Shown here piece after piece: positions 35,851-44,412 of a stretch of DNA of 64,000 nucleotides. Positions within the stretch are counted from its first letter, which is position 1. Every line of letters starts with the position of its first letter. The stretch is from assembly GCA_943788775.1 (NCBI GenBank), contig CALSRO010000005.1, forward strand, positions 558,001 to 622,000, written 5' to 3'. The stretch is from an uncultured Flavobacteriales bacterium (GTDB taxonomy: Bacteria; Bacteroidota; Bacteroidia; Flavobacteriales_G; Salibacteraceae). The notes below the pieces were generated by a model, which did not search any database, was not told where the DNA came from, and saw only the letters and a program-made list of their open reading frames with translations. The position numbers were made by a program, and so were the translations under genes.

Positions 35851-37506
35851 TTGTCCATCATAACTCAAATACAAATACACGATCTACCATATGAAGATTG
35901 TGAGAAAAGTGTTGAAATAACGCTGATTGATCCAGCAGGAAGAAAAAAGGAGAAATATCGCTTAGGCGTTGTTGACGCAAATCAGGTTTATGAAAGAATT
36001 CAATCGGGCGAACCTGTCATTTTGGATAATAGATATATAAAAGATTTCTCCTTATCAAATTATCGAAAGCGTTGTAAGTTACCTCAAGACACGGCTATAG
36101 AATTGCACGACTTTTCTGCAAAGCGCGCATATTTCGAGACTGAAAATGGTACTGATTTTAGTTTCACTCATTTCAATGGTGACGCAACCGTTTTTGATGA
36201 TTGTGTTTTTGGAGATGGCCCTGTAACCTTTTATCACGCGCGTTTCAATGCGCCAATTGTTGGATTTCAAAACAGTCATTTCGGTGCGGGAGTCGTCAAT
36301 TTCCAATACGCAGAATTTCGAACTAAACATCTCTCATTTGAAGGTGTTGGTTTTGAAAGCGGGGATATTCAATTTATAAGTTGTGTGTTCGCTGATTCTA
36401 AGGTAAGTTTTAAGGAAGCACAATTTGGGGACGGCAAGGTTGATTTTCACTACAGCACTTTTGGGAATGGCAACCTCACCTTCGACAAAGCTGTATTCGG
36501 AGGTGGTGATGTATCATTCAAACGAGTTGACTTTGGGGACGGCAAGGTTGATTTTAAACGCGCCCATTTTGGTAATGGTGAGATAGATTTTTCTGAGGCC
36601 GAATTCCGAAGCGGGAAAACTGTTTTTCGATCCGCTGTATTTGGTAATGGTGATATCATTTTCGACCAAATAATAAGTGAATCAGATTTTATTTTTGATA
36701 ACGTTCAATTTGGCTCTGGTAAACTTAGTTTTTTTGGAGCCAAGGCTGGGAAGTTGTCCTTTCAACTTTGCCAATTCAACAACTATGTTGATTTGAGAGT
36801 GGATAAAGTGCGCAAAATTGACCTCTCATACACTATAGTTCGAGATATCATTGATCTGATGCCAACTGAACGATGTGCAGTACAGCTAGAAGAAATGAAT
36901 TTCAGCGGAATGCGCAATCTTGGCAATTTATATATCGATTGGCAAGCGAATCACGTGCTTAGTTTAATCTTATCCCAAGAAGATTCATCCTTAAAACAAA
37001 AGTCTGAGCAGTTTTTGGTGTTGAAAGAAACCTATAATTCTACGGGTCGCTACGCAGATGAAGACAAGGCATATGTTTGGTATAAGCGATTTGAGTTAAA
37101 AGCAGATCTTAAACACGCTATCGAACGGGATCCGAAAAATGCTTTGTGGGCATATCCTACAGCCTTTTCCAAATGGTTACTCTTTGATAAAATAGGGCTA
37201 TATGCAACAGAGCCGGTTCGGGTACTATTCTCAGTAGGCGTAGTTTACACCTTATTCAGTTTGCTCTACTTAGTGCTCCCGTTCATGGCTGATACTTATA
37301 TCGACACTGGAGGGGGAGATGTGCTGGCGAACATGAATCAAGTGGCAAAAGCTTTTTATTACAGCGCTATCACCTTTTTGACCATTGGTTATGGTGAATT
37401 TTACCCCGTAGGCATAATGCGGGTTTTCGCCAGCATCGAAGGTTATGTTGGGGTCTTTTTAATGGGGTATTTTTCGGTAGCCTTTGTAAGAAAGGTGCTG
37501 AGATAA
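35851..37506 (+). CDS. Two-helix potassium-channel-like protein with a 12-residue-repeat domain (TTG start)
   Basis: A 551-residue fusion. Residues 1-105 are an unassigned N-terminal region. Residues 108-315 are about 16 tandem copies of a 12-residue unit, consensus FGxGxVxFxxAx, with Phe at positions 1 and 8 (for example FGDGKVDFHYST, FGNGNLTFDKAV). A linker with helical charged sequence (about 370-430) follows. Two transmembrane helices at about 450-475 and 525-548 flank a pore loop with the selectivity-filter motif TIGYGEF at 511-517, as in Ion_trans_2 K+ channels. The repeats probably form a cytosolic beta-helix, related to but distinct from 5-residue pentapeptide repeats. TTG at 35851 is the only usual start: TAA lies in frame four codons upstream and no Met occurs before the repeats. 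Confidence 0.83.
   Translation: MSIITQIQIHDLPYEDCEKSVEITLIDPAGRKKEKYRLGVVDANQVYERIQSGEPVILDNRYIKDFSLSNYRKRCKLPQDTAIELHDFSAKRAYFETENGTDFSFTHFNGDATVFDDCVFGDGPVTFYHARFNAPIVGFQNSHFGAGVVNFQYAEFRTKHLSFEGVGFESGDIQFISCVFADSKVSFKEAQFGDGKVDFHYSTFGNGNLTFDKAVFGGGDVSFKRVDFGDGKVDFKRAHFGNGEIDFSEAEFRSGKTVFRSAVFGNGDIIFDQIISESDFIFDNVQFGSGKLSFFGAKAGKLSFQLCQFNNYVDLRVDKVRKIDLSYTIVRDIIDLMPTERCAVQLEEMNFSGMRNLGNLYIDWQANHVLSLILSQEDSSLKQKSEQFLVLKETYNSTGRYADEDKAYVWYKRFELKADLKHAIERDPKNALWAYPTAFSKWLLFDKIGLYATEPVRVLFSVGVVYTLFSLLYLVLPFMADTYIDTGGGDVLANMNQVAKAFYYSAITFLTIGYGEFYPVGIMRVFASIEGYVGVFLMGYFSVAFVRKVLR
36172..36795 (+). repeat. 36-base in-frame tandem repeat array
   Basis: Encodes the 12-residue units of the channel-like protein. 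Most copies are diverged in DNA, but two copies share an identical stretch of about 24 bases near 36424 and near 36532, exactly three units apart, indicating recent unit duplication or conversion. Confidence 0.8.
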
Positions 37507-37530
37507 TCAGAATTTCGGGCAACCAATCAG

Positions 37531-38037
37531 CTAATACCTTCCCATTCTAGGCCTACGATAATGAATAAAGGGGAACCGGTAATTGATATATAGTATTCGC
37601 CTTGTTCGATGGTGTTTGGCTTGGTCAGATTTCTCTATTTCCAATTGACTGCCTGCGGGGCAAATTTTTTGTGAGTTATTGTGCGCATGCGGAATTTGTT
37701 GATCCACGTCACTTGGCTCAACTTGTATAATTGCGGGTTTCTCTTGTGCCAATGCTGAAAATGGAGTTGAGCCTAACAAAATGAAAACACCAGCTACCCA
37801 GGCAAATTTTGGTTTTGGAATTCGTATTTCAGCAATGAATGCTGGATCGGTGTGATGGGCTGCAAACCGCCCACATCCTCCCGGTCGGTTTTTAATAGCC
37901 TTCTTTACTTCGTTAAAACTCATTTGGGTGTAATCGACCACGTTTTTTTCACATGATTGGCAAAATCCACCATCTGATGTTTTGTCGAATGATTCCCATG
38001 GTTGGTCGCAGTTAAATTTCAATTGAACGTGTTTCAT
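37531..38037 (-). CDS. Cys-cluster single-pass membrane protein, function unknown
   Basis: A 168-residue protein from ATG 38037 (MKHVQLKFNCDQPW). The N-terminal ~58 residues have the Bacteroidota module CxxxW ... GGFCQSCEKNVVDYTQMS ... GGCGRF with C10, C26, C29 and C55, which may bind a metal in the cytosol. A hydrophobic segment (FAWVAGVFILLGSTPFSALA) at about 77-98 is either a transmembrane helix or an internal signal. The 70-residue tail is His/Arg-rich (HHRTRRILY ... RRPRMGRY). The same N-terminal module is found in front of TonB-like or carboxypeptidase-regulatory domains in relatives. The in-frame ATG at 38091 adds 18 hydrophobic residues and is less likely. Confidence 0.7.
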   Translation of the reverse strand: MKHVQLKFNCDQPWESFDKTSDGGFCQSCEKNVVDYTQMSFNEVKKAIKNRPGGCGRFAAHHTDPAFIAEIRIPKPKFAWVAGVFILLGSTPFSALAQEKPAIIQVEPSDVDQQIPHAHNNSQKICPAGSQLEIEKSDQAKHHRTRRILYINYRFPFIHYRRPRMGRY

Positions 38038-38244
38038 GAAGTACATGACGAGTAAAGAAATGATGTGGTTTGAAAGAAAAAATGCTATCACATAACTATG
38101 CGACTAAAATGACCGACTGATTATAGCAGATAGAGTCGAGGATGGTGGTTGCCTCTAATTAATGGAATGAGGTTTTATACTACACGTTTGACTTTTCCAT
38201 ACATACTTAGATGCTATTTTCTAAAATATGACTGATTAAGGCTT

Positions 38245-38252
38245 TACCTTTA
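38245..38252 (+). promoter_or_regulatory. Probable -7 box TACCTTTA for the thrS operon
   Basis: One mismatch from TAnnTTTG, 29 bases before the thrS ATG. The 190-base region upstream of thrS holds no gene and no clear T-box-like element. Confidence 0.4.
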
Positions 38253-38281
38253 TCGCCCTTATTTTAGATAAGAAATAGTTT

Positions 38282-40222
38282 ATGAGTTTGATTAAAATAA
38301 CCTTGCCTGATGGCACGGTAAAAGAATATGATCAAGGAATATCTTCAATGGATGTTGCTAAATCGATCAGTGAAGGTCTTGCTAGAAATGTGCTTTCAGC
38401 TAGAGTGAATGGTCAAGTTTGGGATGCAAATAGAAGCATTACAGAAGATGCTGATTTGAGTCTCTTAACCTGGAATGATGAGGAGGGTAAGTCAACGATG
38501 TGGCATAGTTCTGCTCACCTAATGGCTGAGGCAATAGAAGCATTGTTTCCAGGTGTGAAATTTGCAATCGGTCCTCCTATTGAAAATGGATTTTACTATG
38601 ACGTGGATTTTGGGGAAATGGAATTTAGTGAATCAGATTTACCTAAGATCGAAAAGAAAATGATTGAATTGGCTCGTCAAAAGAACGAGTATGTCAGGAA
38701 GGAAGTATCAAAGGCAGATGCGGTCAAGTATTTCGAGGAAAGTAAAGACCCATATAAACTTGAACTCATTCAAGATTTGGCGGATGGTGAAATAACCTTC
38801 TACACGCAAGGTGGATTTACAGATTTGTGTCGAGGGCCGCATATTCCTAATACAGGTTTCATCAAGGCAGTTAAATTATTAAGCGTTGCTGGCGCTTATT
38901 GGCGAGGAGATGAAAACAATCCTATGCTAACTCGTATTTATGGTATCACGTTTCCAAAGCAGGGCGAGCTAGACGCGTATTTGGAAATGTTAGAGGAGGC
39001 TAAAAAACGCGATCATCGGAAAATTGGAAAGGAGCTCGAATTATTTACGTTTGATGATGAGGTGGGCCCTGGATTGCCACTGTGGCTGCCAAAGGGCGCA
39101 TTCATGATTGAACAGCTTGAAGCGTTGGCCAAAACCACAGAAAAAGCAGCTGGCTATGATCGAGTTAAAACTCCCCATATCGCGAAGGAAAACTTATACA
39201 TCACAAGTGGACACTTGCCTTATTATAAAGACAGTATGTTTCCTCCCATGGAGATGGATGGCTCAACGTATTATCTTAAGTCGATGAACTGTCCGCATCA
39301 TCACAAAATATTTGATGCCTTACCCAAAAGTTACAAAGATTTACCTGTCCGATTTGCGGAGTATGGAACATGTTATAGGTATGAAAAGTCAGGTGAATTA
39401 TTTGGGTTGATGCGCGTCCGTGCACTTCAAATGAACGATGCCCACATTTATTGCACCAAGGAACAGTTCGCGGATGAATTTCGTGCGGTGAACGATATGT
39501 ACCTAAAGTATTTCAAAATATTTGGAATCGACAAGTACATCATGCGTTTCTCAACTCACTCACCAGAAAAGTTGGGTAAAAAGTATGTTGATAATCCAAA
39601 ACTTTGGAAGGAGACTGAGGATATGGTGCGCGATGTATTAATAGAGTCTGGTATTCCTTATAAAGAAGTTCCAGATGAGGCAGCTTTTTATGGGCCTAAG
39701 ATTGACGTTCAGATATACAGTGTTATCGGTCGGGAGTTTACGCTTGCCACAAATCAGGTTGATTTTGCACAGCCATTGAGTTTCAACTTGACCTTTACGA
39801 ATCAGAATAATGAAAATGAACATCCGATTGTGATTCACCGTGCTCCGCTTGGCACACATGAAAGATTTATCGGATTCCTTATTGAGCATTACGCAGGCAA
39901 GTTCCCTCTATGGTTAGCGCCTGTTCAGGTAAAGATTTTACCAATCTCCGACAAGTTCAATGAAGGTGCTAAAAACATTTTGCAATCCCTTGAAAATTAC
40001 GATATTCGCGCCTCTTTAGACGACCGTGGTGAGAAAATAGGCCGAAAAATTAGAGATGCTGAACTGTCAAAGGTTCCGTATATGCTGATCATAGGTGAGA
40101 AAGAGCTTGAGAGTGGAGAGGTTTCCATACGAAAGCAAGGTGAAGGCGACCAAGGATCCATGAAAATCGAAGAGTTTGCTGAATTTATTCAGCAAGATGT
40201 AAATAGAATAATGTCTGTATAA
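38282..40222 (+). CDS. thrS: Threonyl-tRNA synthetase
   Basis: A class II synthetase, 646 residues, full length. The domains are TGS (1-62), the N2 editing domain with the zinc-like HSSAHLMAEA (HxxxH) motif near residue 80, the catalytic core with motif 1 region, motif 2 (RFAEYGTCYRYEKSGEL) and motif 3 (PIVIHRAPLGTHERF), and the anticodon-binding domain (about 545-646). The zinc ligand Cys is in KSMNCPHHHKIF. It leads a translation operon with infC, rpmI and rplT; infC begins 17 bases after its stop. Confidence 0.97.
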   Translation: MSLIKITLPDGTVKEYDQGISSMDVAKSISEGLARNVLSARVNGQVWDANRSITEDADLSLLTWNDEEGKSTMWHSSAHLMAEAIEALFPGVKFAIGPPIENGFYYDVDFGEMEFSESDLPKIEKKMIELARQKNEYVRKEVSKADAVKYFEESKDPYKLELIQDLADGEITFYTQGGFTDLCRGPHIPNTGFIKAVKLLSVAGAYWRGDENNPMLTRIYGITFPKQGELDAYLEMLEEAKKRDHRKIGKELELFTFDDEVGPGLPLWLPKGAFMIEQLEALAKTTEKAAGYDRVKTPHIAKENLYITSGHLPYYKDSMFPPMEMDGSTYYLKSMNCPHHHKIFDALPKSYKDLPVRFAEYGTCYRYEKSGELFGLMRVRALQMNDAHIYCTKEQFADEFRAVNDMYLKYFKIFGIDKYIMRFSTHSPEKLGKKYVDNPKLWKETEDMVRDVLIESGIPYKEVPDEAAFYGPKIDVQIYSVIGREFTLATNQVDFAQPLSFNLTFTNQNNENEHPIVIHRAPLGTHERFIGFLIEHYAGKFPLWLAPVQVKILPISDKFNEGAKNILQSLENYDIRASLDDRGEKIGRKIRDAELSKVPYMLIIGEKELESGEVSIRKQGEGDQGSMKIEEFAEFIQQDVNRIMSV

Positions 40223-40238
40223 CTAAAACTGAAGAGAA

Positions 40239-40781
40239 ATTAGAAAACCTTATCGCAAGCCGGTTCAACGCGAACCAGAGCATAAAATCAACGACCGTAT
40301 TAGAGTTCCACAAGTGAGAGTGGTAGGTGAAGGTGAAGAACCGAAAGTGTTCACCACAACCGCTGCCCTCAGCATGGCCCAAGAAGCTGGATTGGATTTA
40401 GTGATTATTTCTGAAAAAGCCGATCCACCAATTGCAAAGATTTTAGACTACAAGAAATTCTTGTATGACCAGAAGAAAAAGCAAAAGGAGATTAAGAACA
40501 AGGCTCAAAAGGTGGTTGTAAAGGAGATAAGATTTGGACCGAACACAGATGAACATGATTTCGAGTTTAAAAAGAAACACGCAATCAAGTTTTTGGAAGA
40601 AGGATTTAAAATTAAAGCCTTCGTGTTTTTTAGAGGTCGTTCAATTCTATTCAAGGATAAAGGTGAGATATTGTTATTGAGACTGGCAACAGAGGTTGAG
40701 GAACTCGGAATAGTAGAACAGATGCCGAAATTAGAAGGTAAGCGGATGATAATGATGCTTGCTCCAAAGAAGAAGAAGTAG
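40239..40781 (+). CDS. infC: Translation initiation factor IF-3 (probable ATT start)
   Basis: IF-3 binds the 30S subunit, keeps it apart from 50S and checks start codons. The conserved N-terminal part REPEHKINDRIRVPQVRVVG lies in frame upstream of the GTG at 40314, so the true start must be earlier. In-frame TGA is at 40230-40232, and no ATG, GTG or TTG lies between it and KINDR; the ATT at 40239 gives 180 residues (RKPYRKPVQREPEHKIN), the normal length. AUU is the classic autoregulated start of infC. The C-domain includes KEIRFGPNTDEHDFEFK and MPKLEGKRMIMMLAP. The operon order thrS-infC-rpmI-rplT is standard. Confidence 0.9.
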   Translation: MRKPYRKPVQREPEHKINDRIRVPQVRVVGEGEEPKVFTTTAALSMAQEAGLDLVIISEKADPPIAKILDYKKFLYDQKKKQKEIKNKAQKVVVKEIRFGPNTDEHDFEFKKKHAIKFLEEGFKIKAFVFFRGRSILFKDKGEILLLRLATEVEELGIVEQMPKLEGKRMIMMLAPKKKK

Positions 40782-40808
40782 ATTAATTGATCAATAAACT
40801 AGGAAGTA

Positions 40809-41006
40809 ATGCCTAAAATGAAAACCAATTCCAGCGCTAAGAAGCGATTTAAGCTAACAGCATCTGGAAAGATTAAAAGAAAGAAAGCTTTTAAAAGCCA
40901 CATTCTGACTAAGAAAGAAACAGTTCAGAAGAAGCGATTAGGAAAAGCGGCTTTGGTTCACAAGGCGGATGAGAATAATATCAAATCCCTTTTGAGACTT
41001 AAGTAA
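40809..41006 (+). CDS. rpmI: 50S ribosomal protein L35
   Basis: A 65-residue basic ribosomal protein, matching L35 throughout ([20 protein letters not shown] at the start; [14 protein letters not shown]). It lies between infC and rplT as in most bacteria. Confidence 0.97.
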   Translation: MPKMKTNSSAKKRFKLTASGKIKRKKAFKSHILTKKETVQKKRLGKAALVHKADENNIKSLLRLK

Positions 41007-41020
41007 TAATTGAATGGTTT

Positions 41021-41036
41021 GTCCCACCATCGGGAC
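41021..41036 (+). promoter_or_regulatory. Small hairpin in the rpmI-rplT spacer
   Basis: GTCCC-ACCATC-GGGAC, a 5-bp stem with a 6-base loop, within the 104-base gap before rplT. It could be part of a ribosomal-protein leader; no T-run follows, so it is not a terminator. Function is unproven. Confidence 0.3.
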
Positions 41037-41110
41037 ATGTGTTAAACCCGACTATGAGCACAAAAGACTTCTCAAATATGAAGCGCTTCTAGTCAAAAAC
41101 AAAAATTGAA

Positions 41111-41455
41111 ATGCCAAGATCAGTAAATAGTGTAGCGTCAAGAGCGAGACGCAAGAAAATAATGAAGCAAGCCAAAGGATACTTTGGCCGCAGAAAGAAT
41201 GTTTGGACAGTATCTAAAAATGCTGTCGAAAAGGCGCAACAGTACAGCTATGTTGGGCGAAAGCACAAGAAAAGAAATTTCAGAGCGCTTTGGATTCAGC
41301 GTATTAACGCAGGAGCAAGGTTACACGGAATGTCTTATAGCCAGTTTATGGGCAAGATGACAAAATCGGGTATTGAATTGAATCGAAAAGTGCTTGCCGA
41401 TTTAGCCATGAATAACCCAGACGCTTTTAAAGCAGTTTGTGATAAAGTAAAGTAA
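41111..41455 (+). CDS. rplT: 50S ribosomal protein L20
   Basis: A 114-residue ribosomal protein L20 ([56 protein letters not shown]). It is the last gene of the thrS operon, closed by a terminator 25 bases downstream. In other bacteria L20 represses its own operon by binding a leader; the spacer hairpin at 41021-41036 is a candidate site only. Confidence 0.97.
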   Translation: MPRSVNSVASRARRKKIMKQAKGYFGRRKNVWTVSKNAVEKAQQYSYVGRKHKKRNFRALWIQRINAGARLHGMSYSQFMGKMTKSGIELNRKVLADLAMNNPDAFKAVCDKVK

Positions 41456-41479
41456 TTCAAATCGATCTTTAATCTACTG

Positions 41480-41506
41480 AAAAGGGAGCCTCGTGCTCCC
41501 TTTTTT
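41480..41506 (+). terminator. Rho-independent terminator of the thrS-infC-rpmI-rplT operon
   Basis: GGGAGC/GCTCCC stem, loop CTCGT, flanked by AAAA and TTTTTT. Confidence 0.9.
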
Positions 41507-41534
41507 ATGCTTATCATTGTCATCCCTTAATTAA

Positions 41535-43295
41535 ATGACAATGAGTAATCTAAAGATTTCGTTTGTAGTGTGTTTTGTTTTTGCAACGACCATTGCGCTA
41601 TCTCAAAACGAACCATCTAAGCCTTCATACGAGAATCAAGTGTATATCAATGACGCTGGAGACATATATGTACAAAAGCAGTTGCCAATGTATTTGAAGT
41701 TTTCAACGGACCCTAATGGTACCAACTATGATTTGAAGGGTAAAAAGCCAGAGTATTCTGAACCGATGTATTTAGATACAGAAGGTCCAAATTACATTCG
41801 TAGCAAATGGGCAGTAGATCCAGCTACTGGTAAAACGGCCTCGCCACAACAGGAAGTGTTGTATGAGGTAAATGCAGATGGACTTGCGCCAATCACAACA
41901 CTCAGATTTCAAGATGCCCCTAAATATGTTTCAGGAGGCACCACTTATTTTGGTAAAAATTTAGCATTTACGCTAACGCCAAGAGATGCAGTGTCTGGTG
42001 TAAAGTTGACGCAATACGCATTGGGTGGAGGGTATTCTGACTACAGCACTAACGTTAGTGTAGGTAAAGAAGGAGCTCAAGTATTGTATTACTACTCGGC
42101 TGACTTTGTAGGTAATGCTGAGAAAACAAAATCAAGTTCCTTTATAGTGGATTTAACTGCTCCAAAAACGAATTATGAAGTAGTTGGGATCAATAAAGAT
42201 GGAAACATACTTTCTCCAAAAGTAAAATTGAAGCTAACAAGTTCAGATAACTTAAGTGGAGTGAAAACCACCTATTATTCCTTTGATGGTGGCTCTCCAA
42301 AGGGCTATTATGGGCAGGTTGCAGCGGGTGGATTGTCTGATGGAGAACATACATTCAAGTATTACTCTGTAGATAACGTCAAGAATATGGAAGGCGGAGA
42401 TGGAGGTGTTAATGCATCAACATTTAAATTCTATTTGGATAAAATTCCACCAGTACCAACCCACGAGGTGAAAGGAGATCAACACAAAGGAAATTATCAT
42501 TACGTATCTCCTAGAACAACTTTCGCATTGGCGGCTACTGATAACAAAGCAGGAGTAAAGAATATTTACTACAGAATTGACGGTGGTGAGAGGGTAACCT
42601 ATAACTCGGAGTTTAAAATGACTAATGTTCGCGGGGTGCACAATGTGAAGTACGATGCAAATGACTTGGTGGAAAATCTCAGTTCTAATCACTATATCAA
42701 TGTTTTCATGGATAATGAGGGTCCTGAGACTGGCATCATTTATTCAAACCCTCAGTTCATGGATAGGGACACATTGTTTATTACGAGTAAAAGCAACATT
42801 AGCTTGAAAACGCGTGATGATGCTTCTGGAGTTAAATCCGTAGAGTATAGCATCGATGGAGATGGTTTCAAGAACTATGCTCAGTTCACTCTGCCAAACG
42901 AAGGATATCACACTATTAAATTCAGGAGTACTGATAATGTAAACAATAAGGAGACTGAAAAGGAGAGTAGCTGTTATATCGACAATACCGCTCCTGAAAT
43001 TTTTATAAAATTTAGTATCAAGGCGATAGGATCTAAAAAGGGATTACCGGTTTATCCGAACTATACTAGAATGTATGTTGCAGCAACAGACAAGAAGGTT
43101 GGAACAGAACAGATTCAATACGCTATGGACGGTGCTGCATTGCAACTCTATTCATCGCCACAAACACTTGATGCATCCGAGATGAATAGATTTCGAAAGA
43201 ACAAAAAATACAGTGTTAAGGTTGTAGCAAAAGATAAGCTTGGAAATACAAGTGAAGAGACCATCGAATTTTACGTAGGTAAGGATTCCGAATAA
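41535..43295 (+). CDS. OmpL47-like repeat protein, exported
   Basis: A 586-residue exported protein. The signal peptide ends near IALSQ (24). After about 110 unassigned residues, five or six repeats of about 90 residues follow, each with the pattern (D)xxSGVKxxYYSxDGG ... GxHTxKYYSxDNVxNxE (for example SSDNLSGVKTTYYSFDGGSP, DDASGVKSVEYSIDGDGFKN), the OmpL47-type/Ig-like beta module. There is no T9SS tail, so it is probably periplasmic or outer-membrane associated. The ATG two codons downstream (41541) is equally possible as start. The function is unknown. Confidence 0.82.
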   Translation: MTMSNLKISFVVCFVFATTIALSQNEPSKPSYENQVYINDAGDIYVQKQLPMYLKFSTDPNGTNYDLKGKKPEYSEPMYLDTEGPNYIRSKWAVDPATGKTASPQQEVLYEVNADGLAPITTLRFQDAPKYVSGGTTYFGKNLAFTLTPRDAVSGVKLTQYALGGGYSDYSTNVSVGKEGAQVLYYYSADFVGNAEKTKSSSFIVDLTAPKTNYEVVGINKDGNILSPKVKLKLTSSDNLSGVKTTYYSFDGGSPKGYYGQVAAGGLSDGEHTFKYYSVDNVKNMEGGDGGVNASTFKFYLDKIPPVPTHEVKGDQHKGNYHYVSPRTTFALAATDNKAGVKNIYYRIDGGERVTYNSEFKMTNVRGVHNVKYDANDLVENLSSNHYINVFMDNEGPETGIIYSNPQFMDRDTLFITSKSNISLKTRDDASGVKSVEYSIDGDGFKNYAQFTLPNEGYHTIKFRSTDNVNNKETEKESSCYIDNTAPEIFIKFSIKAIGSKKGLPVYPNYTRMYVAATDKKVGTEQIQYAMDGAALQLYSSPQTLDASEMNRFRKNKKYSVKVVAKDKLGNTSEETIEFYVGKDSE

Positions 43296-43313
43296 AGTTT
43301 CCATTTTGGAGTG

Positions 43314-43346
43314 AAAAGCCAGTTGATTAAATCAACTGGCTTTTTT
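43314..43346. terminator. Bidirectional rho-independent terminator
   Basis: GCCAGTTGAT/ATCAACTGGC 10-bp perfect stem with loop TAA, preceded by AAAA and followed by TTTTTT; it separates the convergent OmpL47-like and TPR genes. Confidence 0.9.
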
Positions 43347-44346
43347 ATTTGCCTAATCTACTAAGCCCTTGAGCTGCAGGATCAAATTGCGGATTCATAC
43401 TGAGGGCTAAGCGGTAATCATTTTCGGCCTTCTTCGGATCACCCATTCGTTCACTTGCTAACCCTCGGTTATATACTGCTTGGAAGTAGTCTTTTGGGCC
43501 ATTTGCAATGGCATCTGTAAATGCCGAGGCAGCGCTATCGAATATCGATAATTGCTCCAAGTAGATATAGCCCTTGTTATAATGTGCGTTAAAAAACGCG
43601 GCATTAAGCCCAATCATTTGATTGTAGATTGCAAGTGCCTTTCTTGACTCACCTATTTGCTGTAAATGCATCCCCTTTGCATAAAGGGCTTCCATGCTGT
43701 TTGGTCGTACCTTAAGCGCGTTGTCGTAGTAATCAATCGCAATAGGTTTAAGAGGAATAGAAAACAATAACCCTAATTGCATGTACGAATCATAGTCATT
43801 AGGATCTTGTTCAATAGCCGTTTGGAAACTTGAAACAGCATTCATGGTGTCTCCACCATATTTGTAATTGAATCCCTTGAGTCTATAGGCCGTAGCATTG
43901 TGCACATCTACTTTTAGGGCTTCGTTTAGATATCGAAAAGACGATTCATATTCTTCCACGAGCATGTATATTTCTCCAAGTTTGATTAGAACATCAACAT
44001 TCGTTGGATTGTAATTGTATGCTTTTAGAAGCGCGTCACGAGATTCTCTACTTTGTTTGGTAAGTAGCTTGATGTTGGACAATAAGATGTAATAATCTGC
44101 ATTTGAACTGTCCAAACTTAAAGCCCGACCAACGTCACTCAAGCTAGATGCAAGGTCTTTTTGATCGTAGTGTAGAATGGCTCTTTCAAAATACAAATCT
44201 GAGTTTCCAGGACTTTGTTTGATTAAGCCATTGATACTGTCGAAAGGAGTTTCGAACTGCTGCTCTACTTGGGAATTTGTGTCTCCAGAATAATCACATG
44301 CAGAAAGTACCGCTAGAAATGCAACGAAAAGTATCCAATTTTTCAT
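43345..44346 (-). CDS. TPR repeat lipoprotein
   Basis: A 333-residue lipoprotein. The lipobox is LSAC with C17. From about residue 45 on it consists of about eight tetratricopeptide repeats (LYFERAILHYDQKDLASSLS, DVLIKLGEIYMLVEEYESSF, AVYNRGLASERMGDPKKAEN). It is likely an envelope scaffold for protein assembly. It lies downstream of recA but is separated from it by a terminator, so it probably has its own promoter. Confidence 0.88.
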   Translation of the reverse strand: MKNWILFVAFLAVLSACDYSGDTNSQVEQQFETPFDSINGLIKQSPGNSDLYFERAILHYDQKDLASSLSDVGRALSLDSSNADYYILLSNIKLLTKQSRESRDALLKAYNYNPTNVDVLIKLGEIYMLVEEYESSFRYLNEALKVDVHNATAYRLKGFNYKYGGDTMNAVSSFQTAIEQDPNDYDSYMQLGLLFSIPLKPIAIDYYDNALKVRPNSMEALYAKGMHLQQIGESRKALAIYNQMIGLNAAFFNAHYNKGYIYLEQLSIFDSAASAFTDAIANGPKDYFQAVYNRGLASERMGDPKKAENDYRLALSMNPQFDPAAQGLSRLGK

Positions 44347-44363
44347 TTGGTAAACTTAAAATG

Positions 44364-44388
44364 AAAAGGCCGAACTCATCGTTCGGCC
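44364..44388 (-). terminator. Rho-independent terminator after recA
   Basis: Perfect stem GGCCGAAC/GTTCGGCC with loop of 5; read on the minus strand it is followed by TTTTC. Confidence 0.75.
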
Positions 44389-44412
44389 TCGTCAAAATTA
44401 GATTTTGGTTTA

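Noticed and set aside
40314..40781. GTG at 40314 as the infC start
   Set aside because: It would remove the conserved KINDRIR segment of IF-3 that is encoded in frame just upstream.
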